This document shows positions 53,413 to 63,050 of a DNA stretch of 64,000 nucleotides, piece by piece (position 1 is the stretch's first letter; each line of letters begins with the position of its first letter). Position numbers and translations under genes: made by a program. The notes beneath the pieces were generated by a model. It searched no databases. It saw only the letters and a list, made by a program, of their open reading frames with translations, and had not been told where the DNA came from. The stretch comes from Alkalihalobacillus sp. FSL W8-0930 (GTDB taxonomy: Bacteria > Bacillota > Bacilli > Bacillales > Bacillaceae_D). The stretch is from NCBI GenBank assembly GCA_037965595.1, contig CP150183.1, forward strand, positions 2,666,001 to 2,730,000. Direction: 5' to 3'.

Positions 53413-56400
53413 TTATTGAACCACGATATTCTCTTCTCCCACTAAATGATTTAATTCAGTAATAAGAGATTGGTTTAGATCGACTCCACTGGGTAGAGTT
53501 TTTCTTTCATTTGTATCTGCAAAGTAAAGCACAACTTGGGTGTCACCCTTTGATTTTAAAAGCATTGGTTCAATCTGTGACCATTTGTTAGATGACTGCT
53601 TAGACAATCGAATAAAAAGACGATCTTTATGCCGTCCCTTTAATGAATCTAACGGGACCGCCTGATCCATTATAAATTGTTGTCTATCACGGCTGTTATC
53701 CATTTTGCCTTCAAGGAAGAGCAGACCATTTGGCTTAAGAAGTTCCGCGCACTCTTTCCATGCTTTAGGAAAAACAGTCACTTCACAATGACCACTCTCA
53801 TCGCCAAGCTTTACAAATGCCATAGGGTCCCCTTTTTTGGTTGTAATTCTACGTACATCTTCCACCAGACCCGCAATTCGCACTTTTCCTTTTTTCGTTA
53901 AAGCTTGTTCAATTGTTACTCGATTGTACTGACTTAACACCTGTTTATACTCAGTGACAGGATGTCCGGACAAATAAAAGCCAAGTGCCTGCTTCTCATA
54001 CATCAGCTTCTCTGTAGGAAGCAGAGGTTCAGCTTCTAAATAATCGGGCAAATCAGGATTAAGTGTGAACAACCCTTCTGTTTCCGCTTGAAACTCTCTT
54101 ACGCTTTCTCCGTATTCAACCGCTTCATCTAACGAACGTAGCAGTGTGGATCGCTCGAGTCCCCATTCATCAAATACACCTGCTTTAATTAAGCTTTCAA
54201 CCGCTCGTTTTGACACAATCTGTGGATGTAGCCTTGTACAAAGATCAAATAAATGTTCAAATGGCTTAATTGAACGCTCACGAATCAATTCCTGTACAGC
54301 ACCTACTCCAACATGTTCAATAGACAGCAATCCAAATCGAATTCCCTTCTCATCGTATGTAAATAAGTGTCCACTCCGACTAATAGATGGAGGTAGTATC
54401 GTTTGTCCCTGTTGCCTAGCTTCGGTTAGGTATAATGCTAACTTCTCTTGATTATGCCATACCGATGACAGAAGTGCAGTATAAAATGCTGAAGAATAGT
54501 GGGTTTTTACATAAGCAAGCTGATAACTTAAGAGGCTGTATGCAACGGCATGACTTCGATTGAACCCATAATTCGCAAAGCGTTCGATTAACGTATACGC
54601 ACGTGTAGCAACAGACTCTTCATATCCAAGCTCGATTGAACGAGAAACAAAGGTCTCTTTTTGTTGATGAAGCGTCCCCTCATCTTTTTTGCTGATGGCC
54701 CTTCGGAGAAGATCAGCCTCCGCTAATGAGTAACCAGCAAGCTTAGATGCAAGTTGCATGATTTGCTCTTGATAAACAAGAACGCCATATGTTGGTTTTA
54801 ATATGGCTTCAACGTCTTTATGCAGGTAATCAATCGTTCGCTTCTCTTGTTTTCCTTCAATATAAACAGAGATGTACTCCATCGGACCCGGTCGGTACAG
54901 GGCATTAACCGCAACGATATCTTCAAACTCAGTAGGTTTTAGTCGAGTTAATACACTTCTCATACCCTCGGATTCCAATTGAAAGACTCCGGTTGTATTC
55001 CCACTTGCAAGCAATGCAAATGTTGCACGGTCATCTAACGGGAGCTTCAGGAGTGAGAATGATTGCTTTGTTTGTTGTTTAATAGCTGCAGTAATCGTTT
55101 CGAGCAATGTTAAGTTTCTGAGTCCAAGAAAATCGAACTTTAACAAACCAATGTCTTCAACAACCTCCATGGAAGCTTGTGTTAGAGCAACGCGGTCCCT
55201 ACCTTTTTGAAGCGCTAAACGATTTGTCAAAGGCTCCGCGCTAATAATGACGCCAGCCGCGTGCGTTGACGTATGCCTTGGTAACCCTTCAATTGTTTTA
55301 GCTGCATCAATTAATTCAGCTGCCACTTGGTTGTCTGCATAGAGCTGATAGAGTATCTTACTTTGATCAAGCGCTTTTTGAATGGTCATTTTTGGAGTGG
55401 CAGGCACTTCCCTTACAACTCGTTCAAGTAACCCCGGCTCAGTACTGATGACTTTCGCAGTCGCTCGCAGCGCTGCTCTTGCAGCAAAGGTACCAAACGT
55501 AAGAATTTGCGCCACATGGTTTGAGCCATACTTTTCCTCTACATATTCAATGACTTCATCCCGCCGATGATCCGGAAAGTCAATATCGATATCTGGCAAT
55601 GTGACTCGTTCCGGGTTCAAGAATCGCTCAAACAAAAGGTTATAATGGATCGGATCTACATGTGTAATATACAAGCAATACGCAACAAGTGAGCCAGCTG
55701 CTGACCCACGCCCTGGTCCAGCTAAAATCCCTTGATTCCTGGCAAACTTCATAAAATCCCATACGATTAGAAAATAGTCGTTAAAGCCCATATCCTCGAT
55801 CACTGAGAGTTCATAATCCAATCGCTCTTTGATCGCCTCTTTGTTAGCCTGATTCGTATATCTCTCATGTAAGCCTTGCTCACATAACGTGCGTAAATAA
55901 GCTGAAGAGGACTGATTTGTTAGTGGGTATTTGGGTAATTGACGGTCTAGTGGTAATGAGAGATTGACTGAATCAGCTAGCTCTACAGAATGTTGAAGGG
56001 CTTGTGGAAAAGCATGGAACCATTCCGTCATTTCACTAGTGGATGGTAAGCTGCCTTCTTCAATCTCTACTTGATCCGGGTGAATGCCTAAGTCAATTGC
56101 TCGCAACAATTTATAGCTGGTTTGATCTTCTCTGTTTAGATAGTGAATAGGTTTAGCTGCAATTACATTTATGTTCTCCTGCTCGGCAAACATCACTAAC
56201 TGATTCTGAAACGTCTCATCACCATCTAAAAGTAATTCAAGGTACCATGTCTGATTAGAACCACTCCAGCTTTCTATCCACTGAACAATTGATCGCTGAC
56301 TATTTGCTTTAATCCACCGAGACACAAACATTTGTTTATAGGGAATGATAATGGCACAGTCTGTGACTTCAGCCGCTATCCACTCTTGCTTTGTCAGAAA

Positions 56401-56733
56401 TTGTTCTTTATCTTCCTTCATTCCAAGCATTGTGGCGAGCTTTAACAAGCGGCGATACCCTTTGTTTGATTTTGCAATTAGACGAAGAGAAAAGCGCTCA
56501 TCATGACCTTTCTTTGTCGGTTCAGATACCGTAATTTCCATTCCTATGAGTGGTTTCATTCCGTGTTTTACACATGCCTGATAGAAAGGAACCGCACCGT
56601 ACATTACGTGATGATCAGTCAGAGCTAGGGCCTCATAGCCACGTTGTTTAGCGGTTTGAACAAGCTCATCGATTCGAATAGATGAGTTCAATAAACTGTA
56701 TTCACTATAGATCGCGGTTTGAACAGCACCCAT
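53413..56733 (-). CDS. dnaE: DNA polymerase III alpha subunit DnaE
   Basis: Replicative polymerase of the DnaE type, 1106 residues, which extends lagging-strand primers before handing over to PolC in Bacillus. The N-terminal PHP domain (residues 5-280) starts VQTAIYSEYSLLNSS, lacking the two histidines seen at this position in other PHP domains, so its metal site is probably degenerate. The catalytic Asp residues lie in TLPDIDIDFPDHRRDEVIEY. Other landmarks are GRGSAAGSLVAYCL, GLLKFDFLGLRNLTLLE and the helix-hairpin-helix region. The C-terminal OB fold (VRIAGLVEDVRRITTKKGDPMAFV) and tail end at IVVQ. Its B. subtilis neighbours ytrI/ytrH lie upstream. Confidence 0.95.
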   Translation of the reverse strand: MGAVQTAIYSEYSLLNSSIRIDELVQTAKQRGYEALALTDHHVMYGAVPFYQACVKHGMKPLIGMEITVSEPTKKGHDERFSLRLIAKSNKGYRRLLKLATMLGMKEDKEQFLTKQEWIAAEVTDCAIIIPYKQMFVSRWIKANSQRSIVQWIESWSGSNQTWYLELLLDGDETFQNQLVMFAEQENINVIAAKPIHYLNREDQTSYKLLRAIDLGIHPDQVEIEEGSLPSTSEMTEWFHAFPQALQHSVELADSVNLSLPLDRQLPKYPLTNQSSSAYLRTLCEQGLHERYTNQANKEAIKERLDYELSVIEDMGFNDYFLIVWDFMKFARNQGILAGPGRGSAAGSLVAYCLYITHVDPIHYNLLFERFLNPERVTLPDIDIDFPDHRRDEVIEYVEEKYGSNHVAQILTFGTFAARAALRATAKVISTEPGLLERVVREVPATPKMTIQKALDQSKILYQLYADNQVAAELIDAAKTIEGLPRHTSTHAAGVIISAEPLTNRLALQKGRDRVALTQASMEVVEDIGLLKFDFLGLRNLTLLETITAAIKQQTKQSFSLLKLPLDDRATFALLASGNTTGVFQLESEGMRSVLTRLKPTEFEDIVAVNALYRPGPMEYISVYIEGKQEKRTIDYLHKDVEAILKPTYGVLVYQEQIMQLASKLAGYSLAEADLLRRAISKKDEGTLHQQKETFVSRSIELGYEESVATRAYTLIERFANYGFNRSHAVAYSLLSYQLAYVKTHYSSAFYTALLSSVWHNQEKLALYLTEARQQGQTILPPSISRSGHLFTYDEKGIRFGLLSIEHVGVGAVQELIRERSIKPFEHLFDLCTRLHPQIVSKRAVESLIKAGVFDEWGLERSTLLRSLDEAVEYGESVREFQAETEGLFTLNPDLPDYLEAEPLLPTEKLMYEKQALGFYLSGHPVTEYKQVLSQYNRVTIEQALTKKGKVRIAGLVEDVRRITTKKGDPMAFVKLGDESGHCEVTVFPKAWKECAELLKPNGLLFLEGKMDNSRDRQQFIMDQAVPLDSLKGRHKDRLFIRLSKQSSNKWSQIEPMLLKSKGDTQVVLYFADTNERKTLPSGVDLNQSLITELNHLVGEENIVVQ

Positions 56734-56770
56734 GTTTTTATTCTCCTTTCTTTATCTAGTGGATTATCTG

Positions 56771-56800
56771 TCATACTTTTAAAGGCTTGACTCATATATA
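56771..56800 (+). promoter_or_regulatory. Candidate sigma-E promoter of ytrHI
   Basis: TCATACT (56771-56777), 15-bp spacer, CATATATA (56793-56800). It matches most positions of the mother-cell sigma-E pattern and lies 33 nt before ytrH, whose B. subtilis counterpart is sigma-E dependent. Confidence 0.5.
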
Positions 56801-56832
56801 TAAGGACGACCCTATACGAGGAGGCGCCTACT

Positions 56833-57165
56833 TTGACGAGAGAAATGCTTGCAACGCTTGTAATTGATTTCTTTGTTGCATTTGGTGTCATTATTGGTGG
56901 TGCATTAATTGGCGGTATTGGAGCTTTCCTACTCGGAAAACCACCGTTACTTGCCATTCATAATCTAGCAGGTAGTTTGAAGATCTGGGCCATCGTTGCC
57001 GCGCTTGGAGGTACTTTTGATGCTATCACAACGCTTGAAAGAGGTCTTTTCAGTGGAATTCATGATGATATTTACAAAACACTGATGATGGTCTTTGCTG
57101 CTTTATGTGGAGCGCATACAGGGACAATCTTGATCCAGTGGATTGTTGGAGAGCCTTTATCATAA
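56833..57165 (+). CDS. ytrH: Sporulation membrane protein YtrH
   Basis: A 110-residue membrane protein with three hydrophobic spans (about residues 10-35, 50-68 and 80-105). The sequence LVIDFFVAFGVIIGGALIGGIGAFLLGKPPLLAIHNLAGSLKIWAIVAALGGTFD matches YtrH of B. subtilis in length and pattern. YtrH and YtrI are made in the mother cell and are required for efficient sporulation. Its stop codon overlaps the start of ytrI (TAATG). The ribosome-binding site GAGGAGG lies upstream. Confidence 0.92.
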   Translation: MTREMLATLVIDFFVAFGVIIGGALIGGIGAFLLGKPPLLAIHNLAGSLKIWAIVAALGGTFDAITTLERGLFSGIHDDIYKTLMMVFAALCGAHTGTILIQWIVGEPLS

Positions 57166-57671
57166 TGAGAATTCCATCTAATGTATCACGACCTGGCTGG
57201 TTACGTTTTTTCGCAGGAATCATGCTTGGTAGTATTGTAGGATGGGTCTTCTTTTTATATCAGTACGGGCAAATTTATGATGGTCTGATTGTTACACGAA
57301 TTCAACAGGACCTGAAAATTGAAACGCTCCAAGAACGCATTGAACAGCTTGTAAGTGAACAAAAAAGTCAAAACGCCGAAAATCAAAAAAAGCTTACGAT
57401 TCAACAAATTGAAGTTCACTTTAAGATGGATTCACGACTTACCCTTGATCAACTCACTCTTTATGACATTCGCCAGTCCATTCTATCAGAGCTTGCCTAT
57501 CTAGAGCGAAAAGATATTGAGTCTGTTCATCATACAAAGGATTTATTAATTCGAACCATTGAAAATAAAACCTTCACTGTTGAAGAAAAGAATTATCGAG
57601 TGAAAATCAATGAAGTGTATTTATTTACCACTTTGCATCTTTATGCCGAAATTGAAGTGGATCATCGTTAA
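57165..57671 (+). CDS. ytrI: Sporulation membrane protein YtrI
   Basis: A 168-residue protein that begins at the ATG overlapping the ytrH stop. A membrane span near residues 10-35 (WLRFFAGIMLGSIVGWVFFLYQYG) is followed by a long coiled coil with Glu/Gln/Lys repeats (IQQDLKIETLQERIEQLVSEQKSQNAENQKK) and a compact C-terminal domain. Length equals B. subtilis YtrI (167). The coiled coil and overlap with ytrH suggest a membrane complex in the sporulating mother cell. Confidence 0.92.
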   Translation: MRIPSNVSRPGWLRFFAGIMLGSIVGWVFFLYQYGQIYDGLIVTRIQQDLKIETLQERIEQLVSEQKSQNAENQKKLTIQQIEVHFKMDSRLTLDQLTLYDIRQSILSELAYLERKDIESVHHTKDLLIRTIENKTFTVEEKNYRVKINEVYLFTTLHLYAEIEVDHR

Positions 57672-57758
57672 TTTATCTGAAATTTCATCAAAAGACTGGA
57701 TTTAGCTTACTTTTCCTTTATACTAGAATATAGACATAAGGTTAGGAGGCCATCCACT

Positions 57759-57971
57759 ATGGACATGACTGGTAAAGATATGGTCATTAATCGTAAGGAT
57801 ATGGCACGAAAAAAACTTGCAAAGCTTAAAGCAGGTCAAAGTGCCTTCGCAGAAACAAATGAAGTTGCTGATCTTTTGCGGAAGCTAGCCAAGGAAGACG
57901 GCGTGGCTTTTCAAGAGGATCATACTGATTTAGGCGCCTGGTTTATTCCTGAGACAGAGAAAAGTGAATAA
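57759..57971 (+). CDS. Conserved small hypothetical protein (70 residues)
   Basis: A 70-residue soluble protein, preceded by a good ribosome-binding site TTAGGAGG nine bases upstream. The first half is lysine-rich and helical (GKDMVINRKDMARKKLAKLKAGQSAF), the second acidic (TNEVADLLRKLAKEDGVAFQEDHTDLGAWFIPE). The terminator at 57982-58011 closes it. Gene position between ytrI and nrnA is shared with no well-known B. subtilis gene that I recall. No function assigned. Confidence 0.7.
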   Translation: MDMTGKDMVINRKDMARKKLAKLKAGQSAFAETNEVADLLRKLAKEDGVAFQEDHTDLGAWFIPETEKSE

Positions 57972-57981
57972 GAGAGTAAGG

Positions 57982-58011
57982 AGAGGACTTCTGCTGAAGG
58001 CCTCTTTTTTT
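57982..58011 (+). terminator. Terminator after the 70-residue gene
   Basis: Arms AGAGGaCTTC and GAAGgCCTCT around a 4-nt loop, then T6 on the plus strand, 11 nt after the stop. Confidence 0.87.
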
Positions 58012-58016
58012 GAATC

Positions 58017-58949
58017 TTAATGACTCTCACATGCTTTGATGAGCTTACTCACAATCTCGTCTGTCTCTTCCCAAGAATAGGCCGTTGCCCCTGAAGCTAA
58101 TGCATGTCCGCCACCTTGATGCTCTGCTGCAATCGTGTTAATGACTGGTCCACGTGAACGCAACCTTACACGAATCCGATCCTCTTCTTCCACAAAGAAA
58201 ACCCAAGCCATAAGCCCCTCTACTGAAGAAAAGCTATTAATTAATTGAGAAGACTCATTACTCGTCACATTAAATTGATCAAGTACTTCTTTTTGTAATT
58301 TCATCACACCTACCCGTTCTGCATGAATCTCAAAATGCTGCAACACATATCCTTCAAATCGCGTCATTTTTAGATCTCTTTTATACAGCTCTGCATAAAA
58401 AGCATTTACATCAATGTCTTGCTCTAAAAGTAAAGCAGTACGGCGTAAGGTTTGTGGCATTGTATTTGGATATCTGAATCTACCAGTGTCTCCAACAATT
58501 CCAGCATACAATAATAAAGAAGAGCTTTTTGTTAAATGAAGAGAGTTAGACTGCTCCACCAACTCAACAATCATTTCACTTGTAGAGCTTGCCGCAACAT
58601 CTACCCATACGACATCCCCGTACGGCTCAACGTTTGGATGATGATCGATTTTAACGAGGTTTGCACCCTTATGATAGCGATCATCACTAATTCGGTCTGT
58701 GTTCGCACTATCACACACAATGACAAGCGCTCCGTTGTAAACCTCATCAGAGATTGTATTCATTTCACCTAAAAATTGCAGCGATGGCTCAACATCTCCA
58801 ACCGTGTATATCTGTTTTTCCGGATAAGATTCTTTTAAAATCGTTGCTAAGCCCAACTGTGAACCGAGTGCATCCGGATCGGGTCTGATATGTCTGTGTA
58901 TAATGATCGTATCATGTGCTTTAATTAAATCGATTATGTTGCTTTTCAT
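58017..58949 (-). CDS. nrnA: Oligoribonuclease/pAp phosphatase NrnA
   Basis: DHH/DHHA1 phosphoesterase, 310 residues from ATG 58949, close to B. subtilis NrnA (313). The manganese sites are in HRHIRPDPDALGSQLGL, VIVCDSANTDRI and VKIDHHPNVEP. The C-terminal DHHA1 domain ends with the substrate loop QGGGHALASGATAYSW. It degrades 2-5 nt RNA (including pGpG) and dephosphorylates 3'-phosphoadenosine 5'-phosphate. A 24-residue longer frame upstream lacks a ribosome-binding site near its start and is not used. Confidence 0.95.
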   Translation of the reverse strand: MKSNIIDLIKAHDTIIIHRHIRPDPDALGSQLGLATILKESYPEKQIYTVGDVEPSLQFLGEMNTISDEVYNGALVIVCDSANTDRISDDRYHKGANLVKIDHHPNVEPYGDVVWVDVAASSTSEMIVELVEQSNSLHLTKSSSLLLYAGIVGDTGRFRYPNTMPQTLRRTALLLEQDIDVNAFYAELYKRDLKMTRFEGYVLQHFEIHAERVGVMKLQKEVLDQFNVTSNESSQLINSFSSVEGLMAWVFFVEEEDRIRVRLRSRGPVINTIAAEHQGGGHALASGATAYSWEETDEIVSKLIKACESH

Positions 58950-59049
58950 CTTTTTTGAGGCTCCTTTGGGATCATTTAATGTAAGATCTAGTAATTTCGA
59001 ACGGGTCACGCTACAATGCAAGTATGATCTGTTTTAGGGAGGGTGAACA

Positions 59050-59337
59050 ATGGACAGGCTACTCATTATTTTAATTGTTTTGACTGGAGTCTTTTTTCTC
59101 TATAACCGCATTCAGGCATGGAGAAAACCCGATTCATTAATTAAAAAGATTTACGAAACTCGCTCCAGACTTTTTCTAGGGTTGTTTTTACTTGTATTCA
59201 GCTTAAACTTACTTATTATTCCTAGAGGAATCATTGATATTATTATTGGACTCGTGTTAATTGTTTTTGCACTTGCTAATACGATTTATGGGTATAAAGC
59301 ATATAAACACTATATTGATCAGGCAGAGCCATCTTGA
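59050..59337 (+). CDS. ytpI: YtpI-like membrane protein
   Basis: A 95-residue membrane protein with three spans: LLIILIVLTGVFFLYNRIQ at the N-terminus, SRLFLGLFLLVFSLNLLII, and IIDIIIGLVLIVFALANTIYG. A cytoplasmic loop (AWRKPDSLIKKIYETR) separates the first two. The pattern and the location divergent from nrnA match YtpI of B. subtilis. No function is known. The terminator at 59351-59382 lies just after it and serves the convergent CBS gene too. Confidence 0.88.
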   Translation: MDRLLIILIVLTGVFFLYNRIQAWRKPDSLIKKIYETRSRLFLGLFLLVFSLNLLIIPRGIIDIIIGLVLIVFALANTIYGYKAYKHYIDQAEPS

Positions 59338-59350
59338 ATAGAAATGGTTG

Positions 59351-59382
59351 AACCCATAAGCCATGCGATTGGCTTATGGGTT
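59351..59382. terminator. Bidirectional terminator between ytpI and the CBS gene
   Basis: Perfect 12-bp arms AACCCATAAGCC (59351-59362) and GGCTTATGGGTT (59371-59382), 8-nt loop, T-rich tail on the plus side. Confidence 0.88.
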
Positions 59383-59399
59383 ATTGTTTTTATATCCAG

Positions 59400-60704
59400 T
59401 TAATCAATTAATTGAGCCATCACTAATGCCTTCCCTACAATTCGTTCAGCGTCGTAGAGCTCTACGTCTATTTTTGCATGCTTTCTTCCAAGCTCCAAAA
59501 CATTTGGAATGACTGTGATCAAGTTATCAATTTGAACTGGCTTTAAAAAGTACAAGGTCATATTCTCAACCACTAAGTCACCTTTGGAGCGTGATCGTAA
59601 AATTCTGCTCCCTGCCTCTGTAACAAGTGTTGTCATTACCCCGTAAGAAACGGTTCCTAAATGATTACTCATCTGTGGCGAAATCAAACATTGATATTGT
59701 CCTTCTATTCCAGGAACTTGTTCCATTCGGCTCACCACAATATCTTCTATCGTTTCTCCAACTTGTGGCTGGCGTTGAATCATCTGCAGTGCTTTTAAGA
59801 CGTCCTGTCTGCTCACAATACCTGTAAGGTGGTTTTGCGAATCAACAACAGGAAGTAGCTCAATTCCCTCCCACACCATCACATGAGCAGCAGAAGCTAC
59901 AGATGTTCGCTCGCTTACCGTAATCGGATCCGCTGTCATGACTTTATCAATGGTCGTTTGCTTAGAAATGTCTACTACATCCTTCGCAGCAATCATTCCT
60001 TTAACCTTTGTATGCTTGTCCACAACAGGATAACGACTATGTCCAGTTTGCTCATTAAGCTCATGCCAACGATGAACCACATCGTCCGTATAGAGTAATG
60101 ACGTTTCTTCTAGTGGGATGAGAATATCATTTACGAGGATAATCTCTTTTTTTATTAATTGATCATAAATGGCCCGATTGATCATGGCTGCTACAGTAAA
60201 TGTATCATAGGTCGTTGAAATGATAGGCAAATCCAGCTCATCTGCTAATTTCACAATATGAGGATCTGTATCAAACCCACCTGTAATTAACACGGCAGAG
60301 CCAGCTTCCAATGCTAGCTTATGTGAATCATAACGATTTCCAACAATTAATAAATTGCCTGCAGTCACGTAACGCATCATCGCATCTTTTGTCATTGCAC
60401 CAATGACAAAGCGATTTAGCGTTTTATGTAGGCCCTGTTTTCCACCGAGAACCTGACCTTCAACAATATTAACAATTTCGGCATATGTTAGTTTTTCAAT
60501 ATTTTCTTTTTTCTTTTTTTCAATCCGAATGGTCCCTACTCGTTCAATTGTACTGACAAGACCTTGATTCTCCGCTTCTTTTATTGCCCGGTAGGCTGTA
60601 CCTTCACTTAAGGAAAGAGCTTTGGCAATTCGACGGACCGATATTTTCTCGCCCACGTGCAATTGCGTTATATAATCAAGAATTTGCTCATGCTTTGTAG
60701 CCAT
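59400..60704 (-). CDS. ytoI: CBS-HotDog regulator (YtoI-like)
   Basis: A 434-residue multi-domain protein. The N-terminus is a helix-turn-helix (residues 1-65, ISVRRIAKALSLSEGTAYRAIKEAENQGLV), followed by a DRTGG domain (about 75-180, KQGLHKTLNRFVIGAMTKDAMMRY). Two CBS repeats come next (about 195-310: TDDVVHRWHELNEQTGHSRYPVVDKHTKVKGMIA and MTADPITVSERTSVASAAHVM), then a HotDog thioesterase-like domain (LVTEAGSRILRSRSKGDLVVENMTLYFLKP). Such proteins are thought to sense a nucleotide or acyl-CoA. B. subtilis YtoI has the same order. Not proven as a transcription factor. Confidence 0.88.
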   Translation of the reverse strand: MATKHEQILDYITQLHVGEKISVRRIAKALSLSEGTAYRAIKEAENQGLVSTIERVGTIRIEKKKKENIEKLTYAEIVNIVEGQVLGGKQGLHKTLNRFVIGAMTKDAMMRYVTAGNLLIVGNRYDSHKLALEAGSAVLITGGFDTDPHIVKLADELDLPIISTTYDTFTVAAMINRAIYDQLIKKEIILVNDILIPLEETSLLYTDDVVHRWHELNEQTGHSRYPVVDKHTKVKGMIAAKDVVDISKQTTIDKVMTADPITVSERTSVASAAHVMVWEGIELLPVVDSQNHLTGIVSRQDVLKALQMIQRQPQVGETIEDIVVSRMEQVPGIEGQYQCLISPQMSNHLGTVSYGVMTTLVTEAGSRILRSRSKGDLVVENMTLYFLKPVQIDNLITVIPNVLELGRKHAKIDVELYDAERIVGKALVMAQLID

Positions 60705-60787
60705 CTGCTCTCACGCCCTTATTCTTCCAGCTCGTCAATGATTCGTATGTAGCTTTATTATACGTCTGAAAGAATAGGGCTTCAAGT

Positions 60788-61033
60788 TCATTCGTAATCG
60801 TTTTGTCTAACTCTAGTAGGAACCGTTTCTCTTTGCGTTTGCTTTTGTGTTTGATTTTTGGTATTCGCGCGAACCCAGGCCATGAGATTACTGAGTAAGA
60901 CAATCCCTGCAAAGACAAGCCAACTAAGCGCAAACCAACCTTTTACTCCACTCTCTCCTAAAGGTAAGTATTGAATTCCGTATGAGATGAGGACTCCTGC
61001 TAGCAACAAACAAATAAAGTATCGCTGTTTCAA
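60788..61033 (-). CDS. Small two-span membrane protein
   Basis: An 81-residue protein from TTG 61033, with GGAG nine bases upstream. Two membrane spans (YFICLLLAGVLISYGIQYL and WFALSWLVFAGIVLLSNLMAW) precede a hydrophilic, Gln/Thr/Arg-rich tail of 25 residues. No family recognised. It lies between the UPF0173 gene and the CBS gene, all in the same direction. An overlapping open frame on the same strand (60688-60933) has no ribosome-binding site and is a shadow. Confidence 0.68.
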   Translation of the reverse strand: MKQRYFICLLLAGVLISYGIQYLPLGESGVKGWFALSWLVFAGIVLLSNLMAWVRANTKNQTQKQTQRETVPTRVRQNDYE

Positions 61034-61073
61034 CTGTACTCACTCCTTTTCTGCTATCCTATGTAAGCTTGTA

Positions 61074-61099
61074 CAAAAAAAGACCAGCATTAGCCGGTC
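61074..61099 (-). terminator. Terminator after the UPF0173 gene
   Basis: Arms GACC(g)GC and GC(t)GGTC around TAAT, followed by seven T residues on the minus strand. Confidence 0.82.
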
Positions 61100-61114
61100 A
61101 GAGTCTTACTGTTC

Positions 61115-61798
61115 TTATAATGTGAGTTCGTCACCTGGCTGCATAACCTGTCCAACTCCTGCTTCAAGCATTGAAACAAATGCTTCCGGATCCTGTTCAA
61201 TTCCAGGAAACGTGTTGTAATGAATCGGCACAACTTTTGTTGCTTGTACCCACTCTGCTGCCGCCGCAGCATCCTCTGGTCCCATTGTTAACGTATCTCC
61301 AATTGGCAAGAAGGCAAGATCAATATTGTTCCGCTCCCCGATGATTTTCATGTCTCCAAATAACGCAGTGTCTCCTGCATGGTAAATCGTTTTACCTTCC
61401 GCTGAAAAAAGAATACCCGCGGGCATACCCGTGTAGACAATCGTTTGATTTTCTTCATCGATTGCTGAAGATCCATGAAAGGCTTGCGTTAATTTCACTT
61501 TGCCGAATTCAAACTCATGTGCTCCACCAATATGTAGAGGCTGTGTTTTCACACCTTGCCAGCTTAGGTAAGTAGCCAGCTCAAAGGTCCCGATAACGAG
61601 TGCATCATTCTTCTTTGCAAGTTCTACGGTGTCCCCTACATGATCGTTGTGACCATGAGAAAGCAGAATGACATCTACCTTTTGATCTTCAACCTTCAAA
61701 TCGGTTTGTTCATTTCCATTAATAAAGGGATCGATTAAAATCGTTGTCCCATTTGTTTCAATTTTTACAACAGAATGTCCATGGTAGCTAATCTTCAT
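61115..61798 (-). CDS. ytkL: UPF0173 metal-dependent hydrolase (YtkL-like)
   Basis: A 227-residue metallo-beta-lactamase-fold hydrolase from ATG 61798, eight bases after GGAG; a 37-residue longer frame is rejected. Metal ligands: [12 protein letters not shown] (HxHxDH motif), then [22 protein letters not shown] and the final histidine of [11 protein letters not shown]. Length and order match the YtkL family, which has no confirmed substrate. It is followed by a terminator. Confidence 0.93.
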   Translation of the reverse strand: MKISYHGHSVVKIETNGTTILIDPFINGNEQTDLKVEDQKVDVILLSHGHNDHVGDTVELAKKNDALVIGTFELATYLSWQGVKTQPLHIGGAHEFEFGKVKLTQAFHGSSAIDEENQTIVYTGMPAGILFSAEGKTIYHAGDTALFGDMKIIGERNNIDLAFLPIGDTLTMGPEDAAAAAEWVQATKVVPIHYNTFPGIEQDPEAFVSMLEAGVGQVMQPGDELTL

Positions 61799-61924
61799 TC
61801 GCTCATCTCCTTTTATCAAATGCTCACTCTTATCTCTAACCGATATTCCCCTCTTTAAAACGCTACATTCGAACGACTTCATAAAATTATGGTAAAGTAG
61901 AACAAACAATAAAGGAGGATCAAC

Positions 61925-63034
61925 ATGTCACTCACACGACTCGAAACCATTCAACACGCACTCCGTGAACAACAAGTTGCTGCAGCTTTTATACAAGGCA
62001 AAGAAAATGTATTTTACTTAACGGGATTTCGTACAGATCCCCACGAGCGAATCGTTGCACTCATTATTTTACCAGATGAAGCACCTTTTCTCATTGTGCC
62101 AGGCATGGAGAAATCATTGGTCCAAAAAGCCGGATGGACTGGAGAGATTCTTACATATAGCGACACCGATAATCCTTGGGATGTTCTAGGACAGTCGATT
62201 TCTCGTTACACATTAAAAGGAGACTCGTTATGGGTAGAAAAACGCCTGATCCCTCTTGAGAGAGCAGAAGCGCTTCAAACCCTGTTTGGCATTCATCAGA
62301 TGCATGATGCAGAACCCGCATTAATGAGTCTACGCTCCATTAAATCAGAGAAAGAAATCGGTGTTCTTCGTGAAGCCGCTAGTCTCGCTGACCTAGGTGT
62401 GCAAATTGGCGTTGAAGCGATTGCTGAGGGGCGTAAGGAGATAGACATTCTAGCAACGATTGAATACGAATTAAAACGTAAAGGCATTACGGAGATGGCT
62501 TTTCAAACCACAGTAATAAGTGGTGCAAACTCTGCCGATCCGCACGGGAAACCGGGCATAAAAACGATTCAGCATGGAGATCTTGTCTTATTTGATCTTG
62601 GTGTTGTCCTTGATGGGTATTGCTCAGACATCACCCGAACAGTTGCGTATGGTGATCTATCCGATGAATTACACCATGTGTATCAAACGGTACTAGAGGC
62701 GCAAACGGGTGCGATCTCCCTTTGTAAACCTGGAACAGAGCTTGGAGCTCTTGACCGCAAGGCTCGCTCCATTATCACAGAAGCAGGATACGGAGAGTAC
62801 TTCCCGCATCGTTTAGGCCACGGGTTAGGCGCTGACGTCCATGAGCTGCCTTCAATCAATGAAACAAATACGGAACCACTTAAAGCCGGGATGACGTTCA
62901 CCATTGAACCTGGTATCTATCTACCAAACAAAGGTGGCGTCCGCATTGAAGATGACGTGTTAATCACTGATGATGGATACGAGCTGTTAACGAAGTATCC
63001 AAAGGAATTACAGATTGTGAAGCCAACGAATTAA
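61925..63034 (+). CDS. M24 family aminopeptidase (Xaa-Pro dipeptidase-like)
   Basis: A 369-residue pita-bread metallopeptidase. The N-terminal creatinase-like domain (residues 1-125: [21 protein letters not shown]) precedes the catalytic domain with metal ligands in [18 protein letters not shown] (two Asp), [15 protein letters not shown] (His), [13 protein letters not shown] (Glu) and [10 protein letters not shown] (Glu). This ligand set is that of prolidase/aminopeptidase P. It likely releases N-terminal residues before proline in the cytoplasm. The ribosome-binding site AAAGGAGG is strong and it is divergent from ytkL, 126 nt away. Confidence 0.9.
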   Translation: MSLTRLETIQHALREQQVAAAFIQGKENVFYLTGFRTDPHERIVALIILPDEAPFLIVPGMEKSLVQKAGWTGEILTYSDTDNPWDVLGQSISRYTLKGDSLWVEKRLIPLERAEALQTLFGIHQMHDAEPALMSLRSIKSEKEIGVLREAASLADLGVQIGVEAIAEGRKEIDILATIEYELKRKGITEMAFQTTVISGANSADPHGKPGIKTIQHGDLVLFDLGVVLDGYCSDITRTVAYGDLSDELHHVYQTVLEAQTGAISLCKPGTELGALDRKARSIITEAGYGEYFPHRLGHGLGADVHELPSINETNTEPLKAGMTFTIEPGIYLPNKGGVRIEDDVLITDDGYELLTKYPKELQIVKPTN

Positions 63035-63050
63035 CTAAGAGGCTGGATAT

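Noticed and set aside
60688-60933. 81-codon frame overlapping the small two-span membrane protein
   Set aside because: No ribosome-binding site and no membrane or domain pattern; the alternative frame at 60788-61033 has both.
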